Origin: Ruegeria conchae
GTDB taxonomy: Bacteria; Pseudomonadota; Alphaproteobacteria; Rhodobacterales; Rhodobacteraceae
Direction: 5' to 3'
Assembly: GCF_000192475.1 (NCBI RefSeq)
Contig: NZ_AEYW01000007.1
Span: 62,001-126,000 of the forward strand
Length of the DNA: 64,000 bases
A program made the translations under genes and the position numbers. The notes under the pieces were generated by a model that saw only the letters and a list, made by a program, of their open reading frames with translations, ran no database searches and was not told the origin of the DNA. Positions 55,499 through 64,000 of the stretch are shown one piece after another (position 1 is the stretch's first letter; every line of letters begins with the position of its first letter).

Positions 55499-55978
55499 TC
55501 AGCCCAACCTTTTTTGCATGGTAATTGAGGTCGGCCGATCAAAGCCCGGATGGGCCGTCTCACCGGTCTTTGAGAATCCAAGCCGGGCAAAAGTCGCGTG
55601 GTTTTCGACAAGCTCAACCCGGGACTGTAGTTCCAGTATATCAAGCCCGTACCTGCGTGCTTGGACCTGAGCTTGTTCGATTAGTGTACGGGCCAGACCG
55701 CGATCGCGCTGCCGAAGGTCTACAGCCAGTTTGCTAAGATATAATCGACCCGGTTTGGGTGTCAGAAAAACAACAGCATCGGGGCGGTCTCCGATCACCC
55801 AAATCTCGCCCTCATCGATCTGCCTGCGCAGACTGTCCAGAGTTAGGCGGTGCATTGAAGAAGGCGGATCAATACGACCTTCCATATACGCAAAGCTTTC
55901 ACGGATCAGGCGTAATACCTCAGGCAGCACAAGGCTGTCGCGGTTCAGTCGTGTGGGTTCAGAGTATGCGGTGTTCAC
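55499..55978 (-). CDS. GNAT-family N-acetyltransferase
   Basis: A 159-residue acetyltransferase with the GNAT acetyl-CoA motif LSKLAVDLRQRDRGLARTLIEQAQ and the later LELQSRVELVENHATFARLGF segment. The substrate is unknown. Its start overlaps the stop of the FAD oxidoreductase gene by 4 bp, so the two are co-transcribed and may share a pathway; a link to tRNA modification is possible but unproven. Confidence 0.85.
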   Translation of the reverse strand: MNTAYSEPTRLNRDSLVLPEVLRLIRESFAYMEGRIDPPSSMHRLTLDSLRRQIDEGEIWVIGDRPDAVVFLTPKPGRLYLSKLAVDLRQRDRGLARTLIEQAQVQARRYGLDILELQSRVELVENHATFARLGFSKTGETAHPGFDRPTSITMQKRLG

Positions 55979-57009
55979 AGCGACGCCTCGGGGCGAAAAC
56001 CATCAGGAACTGCATCGCGATTGTCGAGAATCAGGTCGGCGATGACCTCAGCTACCTTCGGGGCCATGCCAAAGCCGATTTTGAAACCACCATTTGCGAT
56101 AAATTGTCCTTTGTGCAACGGATGTGCACCCAGCATTGGCGCGCGGCTCTTGCTGCGCGGGCGAACACCGGCCCAACGCTCAATCACCTCGGCCCCGTGC
56201 AGCACCGGCACTGCCCGCATCGCGCGATCCAGCAGCTCTTCCAATGCCGCATCCGTGCTAGTTGGGTCATCATACTCACGCTCGGACGTTGAACCGATGG
56301 CGAGTGTACCATCCGTATGGGGCACAAAGTGAATAGCATCAGCAAACAGCTGCGGGACGGCACCCGCATCAAATCGCAGTAGCGCCGCCTGTCCCTTAAC
56401 GCCATTACCGACTGTTTTGCCAAATGCTGCGCTGAGTTCCTGCAGGCCTGCAAGCCCTGTCGCGTGGACGACTTGCCCTTTGTCGGGGGCATTTGTGGTG
56501 ACCTCGACTCCCATTACCGCAAGCGCTGCAACCAATGCGGCGCAGGCACGCCGAGGGTGCATGCGCGCACTAAGCGTATCATGAATAACAAATCCTGTCG
56601 GGCTGGGCGGGCACCACGCGCCGATCTCTTCCAACGCTCTGACGTTCCAGTCGGCCTGTCCCTGCCAAAGTTCCTTGGCCGTTAGTTCGCGTGCGCGGGC
56701 CAAGTCCAATGTCCGAGCGTCTGCAATGGGTTGCAGCCTGCCAAGCCGCGCGTATCCCGGTGACACCCCGCCTGTGGCCTCGACATGCTTCCAGAACGGT
56801 TCGGCCATGATGAGGCTTTCGAACTGAAACGCTTTTTTAGCGTTCCAGTTTTCGGGGACGTGCGGGGCCAACGCGCCGACCAAGCCGCCACTGGAGCCCG
56901 CCCCGGGGCCAATGGGATCAACGATCTGGACTTTGGCGCCGCGTCTTGCGCAGGTCCAGGCGATGGATAGGCCAAATATCCCTGCGCCGCGCACCGTCAC
57001 ATCGACCAT
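55975..57009 (-). CDS. FAD-dependent oxidoreductase, DAO family (MnmC(o)-like candidate)
   Basis: A 344-residue D-amino-acid-oxidase-type flavoprotein with GAGIFGLSIAW as the FAD-binding start and GVRPRSKSRAPMLG near the C-terminus. It lies head-to-head with mnmD. In E. coli the two activities are fused in MnmC, which demethylates and remethylates the wobble uridine of certain tRNAs; here they appear to be separate genes. Glycine-oxidase or ThiO-like function is the alternative. I chose the ATG at 57009 with AAGGGG seven bases upstream over a TTG two codons earlier. Confidence 0.82.
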   Translation of the reverse strand: MVDVTVRGAGIFGLSIAWTCARRGAKVQIVDPIGPGAGSSGGLVGALAPHVPENWNAKKAFQFESLIMAEPFWKHVEATGGVSPGYARLGRLQPIADARTLDLARARELTAKELWQGQADWNVRALEEIGAWCPPSPTGFVIHDTLSARMHPRRACAALVAALAVMGVEVTTNAPDKGQVVHATGLAGLQELSAAFGKTVGNGVKGQAALLRFDAGAVPQLFADAIHFVPHTDGTLAIGSTSEREYDDPTSTDAALEELLDRAMRAVPVLHGAEVIERWAGVRPRSKSRAPMLGAHPLHKGQFIANGGFKIGFGMAPKVAEVIADLILDNRDAVPDGFRPEASL

Positions 57010-57064
57010 TGCCAATCCCCTTTTCCTTGTTCAGTGTCGCGCCGCTTAGCTACAGGATTCCCCG

Positions 57065-57730
57065 ATGGCAGACCAGCGTGCCGAACTCACTTGGACAGAG
57101 GATCAGATTCCGGTCTCTGATCGGTTCGATGATCCCTACTACTCGTTGCAAAACGGGTTGGAAGAAACGCGACATGTGTTTCTGGCGGGCAATGACCTGC
57201 CTGCGCGCTTTGCACCGGGATTTCATATCGCCGAGCTGGGCTTTGGCACCGGGCTGAACCTGCTGACCGTTTGGTCGGCCTGGGAAGCAGCGGGTCAGAC
57301 CACGCCTCTTCGGTTCACGAGTTTCGAAGCCTATCCGATGGCGCCCGATGATATGGCGCGCGCTTTGGCGGCCTTTCCCGAGGTGGCGCCGTGGGCTGAG
57401 CGCTTTCTGAATGCCTGGAATGGGCAGAAATGTGTGCTGGACACATTGCATTTTGAAGTCATGGTCGGAGACGCGCGTGAGACATTGCCCAGTTGGGATG
57501 ACACTGCAGATGCGTGGTTTCTGGATGGCTTCTCACCGGCCAAGAACCCCGAACTGTGGGGCGCTGACCTGATGCAGCAGGTTGCTGATCACACGGCCCA
57601 AGATGGCACTGCGGCAACGTATACCGCCGCCGGTTTTGTGCGTCGCGGTTTGTCTGATGCCGGGTTCAAGGTGACACGCACCCCCGGTTTTGGTCGCAAG
57701 CGGCATATGACGCGGGCGGTGAAGACATGA
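57065..57730 (+). CDS. mnmD: tRNA (mnm5s2U34)-methyltransferase MnmD
   Basis: A 221-residue SAM-dependent methyltransferase of the MnmD/DUF752 family, which completes the wobble uridine modification mnm5s2U34 in tRNAs for Lys, Glu and Gln. It has the SAM motif LGFGTGLNLLTVW and DGFSPAKNPELWG, the family's active-site loop. It is equivalent to the N-terminal half of E. coli MnmC, without the oxidase domain; a candidate oxidase is encoded divergently 55 bp away. Its stop overlaps the EamA transporter start by 4 bp. Confidence 0.93.
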   Translation: MADQRAELTWTEDQIPVSDRFDDPYYSLQNGLEETRHVFLAGNDLPARFAPGFHIAELGFGTGLNLLTVWSAWEAAGQTTPLRFTSFEAYPMAPDDMARALAAFPEVAPWAERFLNAWNGQKCVLDTLHFEVMVGDARETLPSWDDTADAWFLDGFSPAKNPELWGADLMQQVADHTAQDGTAATYTAAGFVRRGLSDAGFKVTRTPGFGRKRHMTRAVKT

Positions 57731-58605
57731 GCCAGAAAAACAATGTTAATGCTGGCATTGCCTTGATGATCGCAGCAACGATTGTCTTTGCGTTACAGGA
57801 CGGGATCTCACGGCATCTGGCGGGCACCTATAACACCTACATGGTTGTGATGATCCGGTATTGGTTCTTCGCCGCTTTCGTGATTGCCGTGGCTGCAAGG
57901 TCAGCCGGGGGACTGCGGACGGCGGCGAAAACCGAGCAGCTCGGGCTGCAGATTTTCCGTGGCCTTTTGCTGGCCGGTGAGATTTGCGTGGCAGTTTTCA
58001 GTTTCACCATCCTGGGGCTGATCGAAAGTCAGGCAGTTTTCATTTGTTATCCGCTGTTGATCGCCGCCCTCAGCGGCCCTGTTTTGGGAGAGAAGGTCGG
58101 CTGGCGCCGCTGGGCCGCCATCGGTGTCGGTTGCATCGGCGTCCTGATAATCCTCCAGCCCGGTGCAGGAGTGTTCAACCCCTGGGCCGTAGTGCCGCTG
58201 ATCTCGGCATTCATGTTCGCGGTTTACGGCCTTCTGACAAGGTACGCCGCGCGGCGGGACAGTACCGCGACCAGCTTTTTCTGGACCGGCGTGGCTGGCG
58301 CAGTCGCAATGACGGCTGTTGGCGTCTGGTTCTGGGAGCCGATGGCCAGAACCGACTGGCTATGGATGGGTCTGCTCTGCATCACAGGCGCGCTGGGGCA
58401 TTGGCTGTTGATCAAATGCTATGAGATGGCCGAGGCCAGCGCAGTGCAACCTTTCGCCTATTTCCATCTGATGTGGAGCGCCATTCTGGGCATCACGATC
58501 TTCCACGAAACGCTGCGCCCTGAGGTGGTTCTGGGCGCAGCAATTGTGATTGCCGCAGGTCTGTTCACCCTATGGCGCGAAAGACGAAAGAGTCGAGCCG
58601 GTTAG
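57727..58605 (+). CDS. EamA/DMT-family transporter
   Basis: A 292-residue membrane protein with ten hydrophobic segments in two EamA repeats (the first begins NAGIALMIAATIVFALQDGISRHL, outlined). Cargo is unknown. The start overlaps the mnmD stop by 4 bp. Its 3' end overlaps by 36 bp the convergent lytic transglycosylase gene, which is unusual enough to note but does not imply an error, as both frames look natural. Confidence 0.88.
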   Translation: MSQKNNVNAGIALMIAATIVFALQDGISRHLAGTYNTYMVVMIRYWFFAAFVIAVAARSAGGLRTAAKTEQLGLQIFRGLLLAGEICVAVFSFTILGLIESQAVFICYPLLIAALSGPVLGEKVGWRRWAAIGVGCIGVLIILQPGAGVFNPWAVVPLISAFMFAVYGLLTRYAARRDSTATSFFWTGVAGAVAMTAVGVWFWEPMARTDWLWMGLLCITGALGHWLLIKCYEMAEASAVQPFAYFHLMWSAILGITIFHETLRPEVVLGAAIVIAAGLFTLWRERRKSRAG

Positions 58606-60543
58606 CTCCTGTGAGAATGGCACCGGGAGCGCTGGCTGACCTAGCCGCGCGCGATAGACCGGTAGGCTTTCAGCGACGCGCATCACATAGTTGCGCGTTT
58701 CCTTGAACGGGATGGTTTCGATCCAGTCGATCACGTCCACCTGACCCCGACGCGGGTCGCCGTAGCGTTCCATCCACGAGATTGGACGCCTTGGCCCGGC
58801 GTTGTATCCAGCCGCCATCATCACAACATTGCCGTTAAAGTCCTCGGCCAGTGTCGCAAGATAATTCGCCCCCAGTTTGGCGTTATACTGCCAGTCCGAG
58901 GTCAGACGCCCTGTCTTGTGCCCTCCCAGTATGCCCAGATCTTGCGCCACAAGTTTGGCAGTGGCTGGCATAACCTGCATCAAGCCACGCGCACCCGCAC
59001 CGCTGATAACAACTGGATCGAACTCGCTTTCACGGCGGGCAATTGCAAGTGTCATCTCCTTCGCCATGGGCAGGCCCATATCAGCCACCGGATGCACCGG
59101 GTAATAGGCGGCAGGCAAAACCATGCCGGTGGTCGCAGCTCGTTTGGCGATCATAACGGCCAGATGCGGTTCATTCAGTTCGATTACGAGATCACCTAAC
59201 TGAGCGGCTTGCGTTTGATCGAGGCTCTCCACCAGATGGGTCAGGAAACGCTCAGACAGGTTACCCTCGCCAGCGCGCAGCAACAGCAACCCAGCCTCAA
59301 GCACGCTGGATTCCGCAAACGCGGCCTGTTTCCAATGCGGTGCACGGCGTGGACTAGCCAATTCGCTGTCAAACGGACGGCCGATCTGCTCTGCAGCGAG
59401 CAATCCGTAGAACGAGGTCTGATAGTTCGCACCTTCTGCATAAGCCTCGTGCGCCTTGTCCGCATCCCCTTGCGCCGCGTAGGCACGACCCAACCAATAT
59501 CCACCGCGACCCTTCGAGATCGGCGATTGCACGGCACCCGAGAAATTCTGGAAATGCCGTACTGCTGTGGCCGGATCATTCAGTTTGCGCAGGGCCAGAA
59601 ATCCGGAAAGCCATTCCAGATCTGCATAGCCATAGCCCATTTCAGGCGTCATGTGATGATTTGCAGCAATCGCATAGGCGCGCTCTGCATCTCCGGTACG
59701 CATCTCGAGCCGCGCCAGTCGACGCCGGCCTTCCGCCCATTTGTCAGGCTCACCCAGCGACTTTGGTCCGGTGGAACGCGCCAGCATCAGATCAATGGCA
59801 CTGTCGTCCAGTTCCTTTCGATCCCGCCATACGAAGCGATCAAAGGCCAGACCAGGATCCTTGGCCAACGAACCGGGTACAGCGGCGACCTTGCCGTCCA
59901 CACCATTCTCGCGTTTTTGCAAAGCAATGCGTGCCTCAGCCAGTTTGCGATAGTCGGCATCGACAAGGGGCAGCATCTGCCCCGCACTGACCAAATGCCC
60001 GTCCCACAGCATTCGGTCCAACCGCGCCTCGTGATGCGGTTTCAGAAGTTTGCTAAAGTTCTCCAGGTAGCTCTTTTGCAGACTCGACCCCATCGGCATT
60101 GTCCGCCACGCCGTTACGATGTCGGCTTCGGCCTCACCGTTGCGGCCTTGGCTTTTCAATGCAACGGCATAGTTCAACGCGCCTTCGGCGGTTTGCGGAG
60201 GCATCCCCTCGTAGAAATTCAGAACCCGATCCGGATCGGCTGCGGTGAACGATGGCTCGCTCTTACGGCGCAGCCAGGCCAGACCGGGCCAATCCGGACG
60301 CCGCTCCAGAAATACCAGCACGTCACCCGAGCTGCCAAAGCCCTCGCGCAACCAATGCCAGACAATGATGTCCCGCGCCACCGATCCACGGTGACCTGCC
60401 ACGCGCAGCGCGGCATTCCAGTCGCCCTTGCGCATCTCATAGAGCCCCGCGCGCAAATCCTGCGTCGCATCCGCCCGAGTGGCCTGCGGCTGTAGCACCA
60501 ACGCCAGAATCATCGCTATTCCAAGCGACAGAATACGTCTCAT
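58570..60543 (-). CDS. Soluble lytic transglycosylase (Slt70-like)
   Basis: A 657-residue periplasmic lytic transglycosylase that cuts peptidoglycan glycan strands. It has a signal peptide ([23 protein letters not shown], outlined), a long alpha-helical superhelix with TPR-like repeats, and a C-terminal SLT domain with the catalytic Glu in [10 protein letters not shown] and [15 protein letters not shown] chose the ATG at 60543, which gives a clean signal peptide and has GGGGA upstream; earlier in-frame starts add basic sequence without a signal. It is divergent from dapA. Confidence 0.92.
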   Translation of the reverse strand: MRRILSLGIAMILALVLQPQATRADATQDLRAGLYEMRKGDWNAALRVAGHRGSVARDIIVWHWLREGFGSSGDVLVFLERRPDWPGLAWLRRKSEPSFTAADPDRVLNFYEGMPPQTAEGALNYAVALKSQGRNGEAEADIVTAWRTMPMGSSLQKSYLENFSKLLKPHHEARLDRMLWDGHLVSAGQMLPLVDADYRKLAEARIALQKRENGVDGKVAAVPGSLAKDPGLAFDRFVWRDRKELDDSAIDLMLARSTGPKSLGEPDKWAEGRRRLARLEMRTGDAERAYAIAANHHMTPEMGYGYADLEWLSGFLALRKLNDPATAVRHFQNFSGAVQSPISKGRGGYWLGRAYAAQGDADKAHEAYAEGANYQTSFYGLLAAEQIGRPFDSELASPRRAPHWKQAAFAESSVLEAGLLLLRAGEGNLSERFLTHLVESLDQTQAAQLGDLVIELNEPHLAVMIAKRAATTGMVLPAAYYPVHPVADMGLPMAKEMTLAIARRESEFDPVVISGAGARGLMQVMPATAKLVAQDLGILGGHKTGRLTSDWQYNAKLGANYLATLAEDFNGNVVMMAAGYNAGPRRPISWMERYGDPRRGQVDVIDWIETIPFKETRNYVMRVAESLPVYRARLGQPALPVPFSQELTGSTLSSFAP

Positions 60544-60665
60544 CCCTTGCATTCCCCAACAAACCAAGGATACAGCCATGCAGGATAAACCTTGCGCCGC
60601 CGGGATCAACTCACAAACCCTTAATCGTGACGGACCGGTGCGCAAAAACACCTAAGGAGCGTTCC

Positions 60666-61538
60666 ATGTTTAAAGGCTCGATGCCAGCCCTGGTCACCCC
60701 GTTCAGCAACGGCGCGTTGGACCTGGATACGCTCAAACACCTGGTCGAATGGCAAATTCAGCAAGGTTCGACCGGACTGGTACCGGTTGGTACGACCGGC
60801 GAAAGCCCGACGCTCAGCCATGAAGAGCATGAAACGGTGATTGCCGAGGTGGTCAAAGCCGCCGCAGGTCGCGTACCTGTCATCGCTGGTGCCGGGTCCA
60901 ACAACACGGTCGAGGCCATACGGTTCGTTCAATTCGCACAGAAAATTGGTGCGGATGCGGCGCTGGTTGTAACACCCTATTACAATAAGCCGACCCAGAA
61001 AGGGCTGCTGGCGCATTTCCAAACTCTGCATGACAGCGCCGATATCCCGATCATCATCTACAACATCCCGGGTCGTTCGGTCATCGACATGACCCCAGCA
61101 ACGATGGGCGAACTGGCGAAACTGCCCCGCATAGTCGGGGTCAAGGACGCGACCGGCGATCTTGCACGCGTCAGCCAGCAGCGTGCGAGCTGCGGGGCCG
61201 ATTTCTGTCAGCTGTCCGGGGAAGACGCGACAGCACTTGGCTTCAACGCTCATGGCGGAGTGGGCTGCATCTCGGTCACCGCAAACGTGGCCCCGAAGCT
61301 CTGTGCCGAATTCCAGCAGGCTACGTTGGCGGGCGATTATGCAAAAGCATTGGATTATCAGGACCTGCTGATGCCGCTGCACGAAGCGATCTTCATCGAG
61401 CCTGGCTTGGTCGGCGCAAAATACGCGCTCAACAAACTTGGCCTATGCAGCACCGAAGTGCGTTCGCCTTTGACCGATCTGGAAGACAGCACCAAAGCCA
61501 CTATCGAAGCCGCAATGGCGCACGCTGGACTAATCTGA
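60666..61538 (+). CDS. dapA: 4-hydroxy-tetrahydrodipicolinate synthase
   Basis: DapA condenses pyruvate with aspartate semialdehyde in lysine and diaminopimelate synthesis. The 290-residue TIM-barrel protein shows [24 protein letters not shown], and GVKDATGDL with the Schiff-base Lys; the catalytic Tyr lies in the YNIPGRS segment. The ATG at 60666 follows AAGGAG, which decides it against an earlier in-frame start. A strong terminator follows, so it is a single-gene transcript. Confidence 0.95.
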   Translation: MFKGSMPALVTPFSNGALDLDTLKHLVEWQIQQGSTGLVPVGTTGESPTLSHEEHETVIAEVVKAAAGRVPVIAGAGSNNTVEAIRFVQFAQKIGADAALVVTPYYNKPTQKGLLAHFQTLHDSADIPIIIYNIPGRSVIDMTPATMGELAKLPRIVGVKDATGDLARVSQQRASCGADFCQLSGEDATALGFNAHGGVGCISVTANVAPKLCAEFQQATLAGDYAKALDYQDLLMPLHEAIFIEPGLVGAKYALNKLGLCSTEVRSPLTDLEDSTKATIEAAMAHAGLI

Positions 61539-61557
61539 AGTCAACATACAGAATCGC

Positions 61558-61592
61558 AAGGGCGGCCTCGAAGATCGAGTGCCGCCCTTTTC
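61558..61592 (+). terminator. Rho-independent terminator of dapA
   Basis: AAGGGCGGC pairs with GCCGCCCTT around a nested CTCGA-AGA-TCGAG stem, followed by TTTTC. It lies 19 bp after the dapA stop. Confidence 0.9.
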
Positions 61593-61607
61593 AATTCGGG
61601 ATCCAAA

Positions 61608-61670
61608 CTTCATCTGGCTAAAAATATCTCGGGGGGAGTCGCGGCTTGCCGCGACGGGGGCAGAGCCCCC
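61608..61670 (-). terminator. Rhodobacteraceae-type 3'-end element (terminator of the DMSO-reductase operon)
   Basis: Read on the minus strand from the dmsC stop: GGGGGC-TCT-GCCCCC, then GTCGCGG-CAAG-CCGCGAC, then TCCCCCCGAGATATTTTTAG and GATGAAG. Two stacked hairpins followed by TTTTT make a good terminator. The flank matches the element after the thiolase at 39669. Confidence 0.75.
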
Positions 61671-61671
61671 A

Positions 61672-62559
61672 TCAGCGCTTGCCGTAGTACAACCCAACCA
61701 CATGCTCTGCTTGCGCAAAGAACAACCAGCGTGAAACCGCGACGCCGGTCAGATGTGACATGACAGCAAACAAAGCCAGGATGTGTTTCAGGACAACGCC
61801 ATCTGCTGGAAGGATAAGCAGCAGGATCGGCAATACGAAGGCCAGCGCGAAAGAGATGGCCCGCAGCTTTTGCGCGTGTTTGCGCCCGACCACATGCACG
61901 AATTCCCGCAGCAGATAGTTTGTACCGGTATGTGGCGGCTCGAACGCACGCACTGTGCCACGATTGCCAAGGCCGGTTGCGGTGCCCAGATCGGTACCAG
62001 CGTTTTGAAACGCATTGTCGCCCATGACCCAGTAAATCAGTTGCACAATGGCGGCGACGACCAGCAGCGTGGGTGCAATACTTTCCGCACCAGCGAGCAA
62101 CGCGCCGCCGGCAAGGCTGAAAGTGATGAACATCGCCGGGGTCGCCCACATATTCCAGCGCGGGATGGTTTTGAGCTGGGTGTAAATCATCGAGGTCGTG
62201 AAGACCGTTGCGAGACTAAGGATGGAGCCGACAACCCCGAGAAGCGTCCACTGCTGCCCAAGGAATATCACGCCGATGGCATAAAGCCCCATCACCGACA
62301 AAGCTGCAACGGCGCAGACGCCTTCTCGGCTGAGCCAACTTGTTTTCCACTGGCTAAAGGCTTTCCATGCCCTTTCCGGGTGGCCGAGGTGGAAAGTAGA
62401 GGCCAGCAGCCCACCGATGGCCAGCGCAAAGGCGATGGCGAAGAACACGAAAGCGGTGATGCCCGAGACGTCAGGGGTGCCAAAGCCCAGAAAGTACAGC
62501 AGGCCAAAGCCGAGGCCGGACAGTGTGGTAAAGATGATAACGGAAGGGGCCGGGTGCAT
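61672..62559 (-). CDS. dmsC: DMSO reductase membrane anchor subunit (DmsC-like)
   Basis: A 295-residue membrane protein of the DmsC family with about eight hydrophobic segments, which anchors the AB subunits and takes electrons from quinol. Recognisable parts are the N-terminal PAPSVIIFTTLSGLGFGLLYFLG (outlined) and HLGHPERAWKAFSQWKTSWLSREG, a DmsC hallmark. It overlaps the iron-sulfur subunit start by 1 bp. The A subunit is at the right window edge, so the order is A-B-C as in dms operons. Confidence 0.9.
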   Translation of the reverse strand: MHPAPSVIIFTTLSGLGFGLLYFLGFGTPDVSGITAFVFFAIAFALAIGGLLASTFHLGHPERAWKAFSQWKTSWLSREGVCAVAALSVMGLYAIGVIFLGQQWTLLGVVGSILSLATVFTTSMIYTQLKTIPRWNMWATPAMFITFSLAGGALLAGAESIAPTLLVVAAIVQLIYWVMGDNAFQNAGTDLGTATGLGNRGTVRAFEPPHTGTNYLLREFVHVVGRKHAQKLRAISFALAFVLPILLLILPADGVVLKHILALFAVMSHLTGVAVSRWLFFAQAEHVVGLYYGKR

Positions 62560-63308
62560 CAGAGCTTCTCCAGGGTCTTGTCGAGCCAGCCAAGAAAACC
62601 CTTGGGCTCTTCGGCGACCGGGGCCAGCAGAGGGGCCAGAATGTCGATCTGCTCCTCAATCTTGTCCTTGGGTCGGGGTGGCAGATATTTATTGACGGGT
62701 TTGGTGCCCATTTCGGGCATCAGGTCCATACCGTCGCGTTCGGCGACCAGCTTGCTAACATCGCTGTCGGGATCCCCGAGGTCTCCAAAATGACGCGCGC
62801 CCGCCGGGCAAGTGCGCACGCAAGAGGGTACACGATCCACTTCGGGCAGGTTCTCGTTGTAGATCCGATCGACGCAAAGGGTGCATTTCTTCATCACGCC
62901 TTCGGCTTGATCCAATTCGCGAGCACCATAGGGGCATGACCAGGCGCAAAGGCCACAGCCGATACAGTCGCTTTCGTTAACGAGAACGATACCGTCCTCA
63001 GCCCGCTTATAGCTGGCGCCAGTTGGGCAGACCGTGACGCAGGGCGCGTCTTCGCAATGCAGGCACGATTTGGGGAAGTGGATCAGTTGGGCGTGCCCTT
63101 CCGCTGGCTGCACCTCGTAGGAATGTACGCGGTTGAGGAAAGTACCCGAGGGGTTTGCGCCATACGCATCCTGATCGGAAAGAGGTGCGCCATAATTTTC
63201 GGTGTTCCAGCCTTTGCAAGAGATCACACAGGCATGGCATCCGACGCAGGTGTCCAAATCGATGACAAGACCCATTTTGCGGTCGGTAGATGTGGGGAGT
63301 CGGGTCAT
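62559..63308 (-). CDS. dmsB: DMSO reductase iron-sulfur subunit (DmsB-like, four [4Fe-4S] clusters)
   Basis: A 249-residue electron-transfer subunit with four [4Fe-4S] motifs: CVGCHACVISC (21-31), CLHCEDAPCVTVC, CIGCGLCAWSC and CTLCVDRI with a later CVRTCPAG. This is the DmsB/PhsB/NrfC layout. The ATG at 63308 overlaps the stop of the molybdopterin subunit as ATGA and has GGAAGG upstream; an ATG five codons earlier is the less likely start. It passes electrons from the membrane anchor to the catalytic subunit. Confidence 0.93.
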   Translation of the reverse strand: MTRLPTSTDRKMGLVIDLDTCVGCHACVISCKGWNTENYGAPLSDQDAYGANPSGTFLNRVHSYEVQPAEGHAQLIHFPKSCLHCEDAPCVTVCPTGASYKRAEDGIVLVNESDCIGCGLCAWSCPYGARELDQAEGVMKKCTLCVDRIYNENLPEVDRVPSCVRTCPAGARHFGDLGDPDSDVSKLVAERDGMDLMPEMGTKPVNKYLPPRPKDKIEEQIDILAPLLAPVAEEPKGFLGWLDKTLEKL

Positions 63309-64000
63309 TTTCCTACCTTCCACGCCAGGTTTTTGGGGCCGGTGCCAACCGGGGATTTAATCGGATCGAACTCGGGTTGGCTTTCGGCGTCGCTTGGAGC
63401 GGCGGCTTTTTCGATCTTTACCTTCAGATCGAACCACGCAGCCTGACCGGTGATCGGATCAGAGTTTGCCCAGCGCAGACCGTCACCCTTCGGTGGCAGC
63501 AACTCGTGGATCAAGTGGTTGAGCAGAAAACCCTTTGTGGCCTCAGGCGCATCTTCCTGAAGTGCCCAAGTGCCTTTGCGCTTTCCGATGGCGTTCCAAG
63601 TCCACACGGTATTGTCATTCAGTGCTGCCATTTCCATGACCGGCACGGTAATCTCACCATGCGGAGAGCTGACTTTGGCCCAGTCGCCGTCTTCCAGCCC
63701 ATGTTCACGCATAAGCTTGGTCGGGACGTAAAGTGGGTTACGCCCGTGCAATTGCCGCAGCCATGCGTTTTGGGTGCCCCAGCTGTGGTACATCGCCATG
63801 GGGCGCTGCGTCAGGGCGTTGACGGTGAAGCCTTCACTGCCGGTCTGGTCGGTCTCGTACCAGATCGGCAGCGGGTCCATCGTGTCCTTGATCCGTTGGC
63901 GCAGGTGTTCGGGTGGTTGCCGTTCGCCATGACCTTCGGCTGCCAGCTGGAACTTTCGCATGGGTTCGGAATAGAGCTGGAACAGATAAGGCTGCGGGCT
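63305..64000 (-). CDS. Molybdopterin oxidoreductase, DMSO-reductase type, C-terminal part (partial at right edge)
   Basis: This is the C-terminal portion of a DMSO-reductase-family catalytic subunit; the frame stays open to the window edge, so about 230 codons are visible. The cofactor-binding fourth domain is seen in VNALTQRPMAMYHSWGTQNAWLRQLHG (outlined), followed by NPLYVPTKLMREHGLEDGDWAKVSSPHGEI, where the C-terminal beta barrel lies. Neighbours DmsB and DmsC support a DMSO/TMAO or polysulfide-type reductase; substrate cannot be set without the N-terminal part. It may be induced in low oxygen. Confidence 0.88.
   Translation of the reverse strand, partial: SPQPYLFQLYSEPMRKFQLAAEGHGERQPPEHLRQRIKDTMDPLPIWYETDQTGSEGFTVNALTQRPMAMYHSWGTQNAWLRQLHGRNPLYVPTKLMREHGLEDGDWAKVSSPHGEITVPVMEMAALNDNTVWTWNAIGKRKGTWALQEDAPEATKGFLLNHLIHELLPPKGDGLRWANSDPITGQAAWFDLKVKIEKAAAPSDAESQPEFDPIKSPVGTGPKNLAWKVGK

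Noticed and set aside
59209..60495. 428-codon open frame antisense to the lytic transglycosylase
   Set aside because: Shadow of a clearly real gene; composition is arginine- and glutamine-rich without any domain.
61783..62793. 336-codon plus-strand open frame over dmsC and dmsB
   Set aside because: Antisense to two well-supported genes, with no domain and low-complexity composition.

Overview
The window looks like a chromosomal segment of a marine alphaproteobacterium of the Roseobacter group (Rhodobacteraceae). This rests on the gene families and their order (pmbA-cysQ-waaA-lpxK, leuS-lptE-holA, a thioredoxin-TPR/Lon-N/Trm112 run, ftsK-lolA), on two FAD/GcvT dehydrogenases for methylated amines, on the moderately high GC, and on a GC hairpin plus T-rich element typical of 3' ends in this family. 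No rRNA, tRNA, CRISPR array, insertion sequence or prophage gene was seen. Almost every gene looks intact; only the two genes cut by the window edges are partial.

Layout. 1-8.5 kb: the end of a class III nucleotide cyclase, an alkane hydroxylase (alkB), mutY, a DUF721 protein, a DsbA-like oxidoreductase, then a tightly overlapping minus-strand operon pmbA-cysQ-waaA(divergent)-lpxK. 8.5-13.8 kb: a DUF2125 protein, a translationally coupled SDR/crotonase/VOC cassette, an HNH protein and a flavoprotein. 13.8-18.5 kb: leuS-lptE-holA and a DUF3576 protein. 18.7-23.6 kb: a major porin with a strong terminator, a YggS-type PLP protein, an L,D-transpeptidase, ribA, an OmpR-type response regulator, and a likely unannotated small RNA with an FNR-type promoter. 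23.7-33.8 kb: xthA, a thioredoxin-TPR chaperone, a Lon-N protein, a Trm112-like protein, a ubiquinone hydroxylase, an amidase, an aminotransferase, ftsK and lolA. 33.8-40.5 kb: a lytic transglycosylase, an AEC transporter, hspQ, gamma-glutamyltransferase, an RsbV/RsbW-like partner-switch pair, a thiolase, free-methionine-sulfoxide reductase and a DUF1294 protein.

40.5-50.2 kb is the most distinctive block. All of its genes are on the plus strand: an XRE-cupin regulator preceded by two matching 25-bp inverted repeats, a LysE exporter, a GFA-family protein, a dimethylglycine/sarcosine dehydrogenase, a zinc-type alcohol dehydrogenase, a homocysteine S-methyltransferase, a GbdR-like AraC regulator and a second dimethylglycine/sarcosine dehydrogenase, closed by a terminator. 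Together they suggest stepwise demethylation of glycine-betaine-type compounds, with the one-carbon units passed to folate, glutathione or homocysteine.

50.3-64 kb: RarD-type and EamA transporters, a GDSL hydrolase, an RluA-type pseudouridine synthase, a YafY-type WYL regulator divergent from a 65-residue orphan, an OmpA lipoprotein, an FMN reductase, a separately encoded MnmC-like pair (FAD oxidase and mnmD, divergent), a soluble lytic transglycosylase, dapA, and the 3' part of a DMSO-reductase-type operon (C and B subunits, partial A subunit). All calls come from reading the sequence; no database search was possible.
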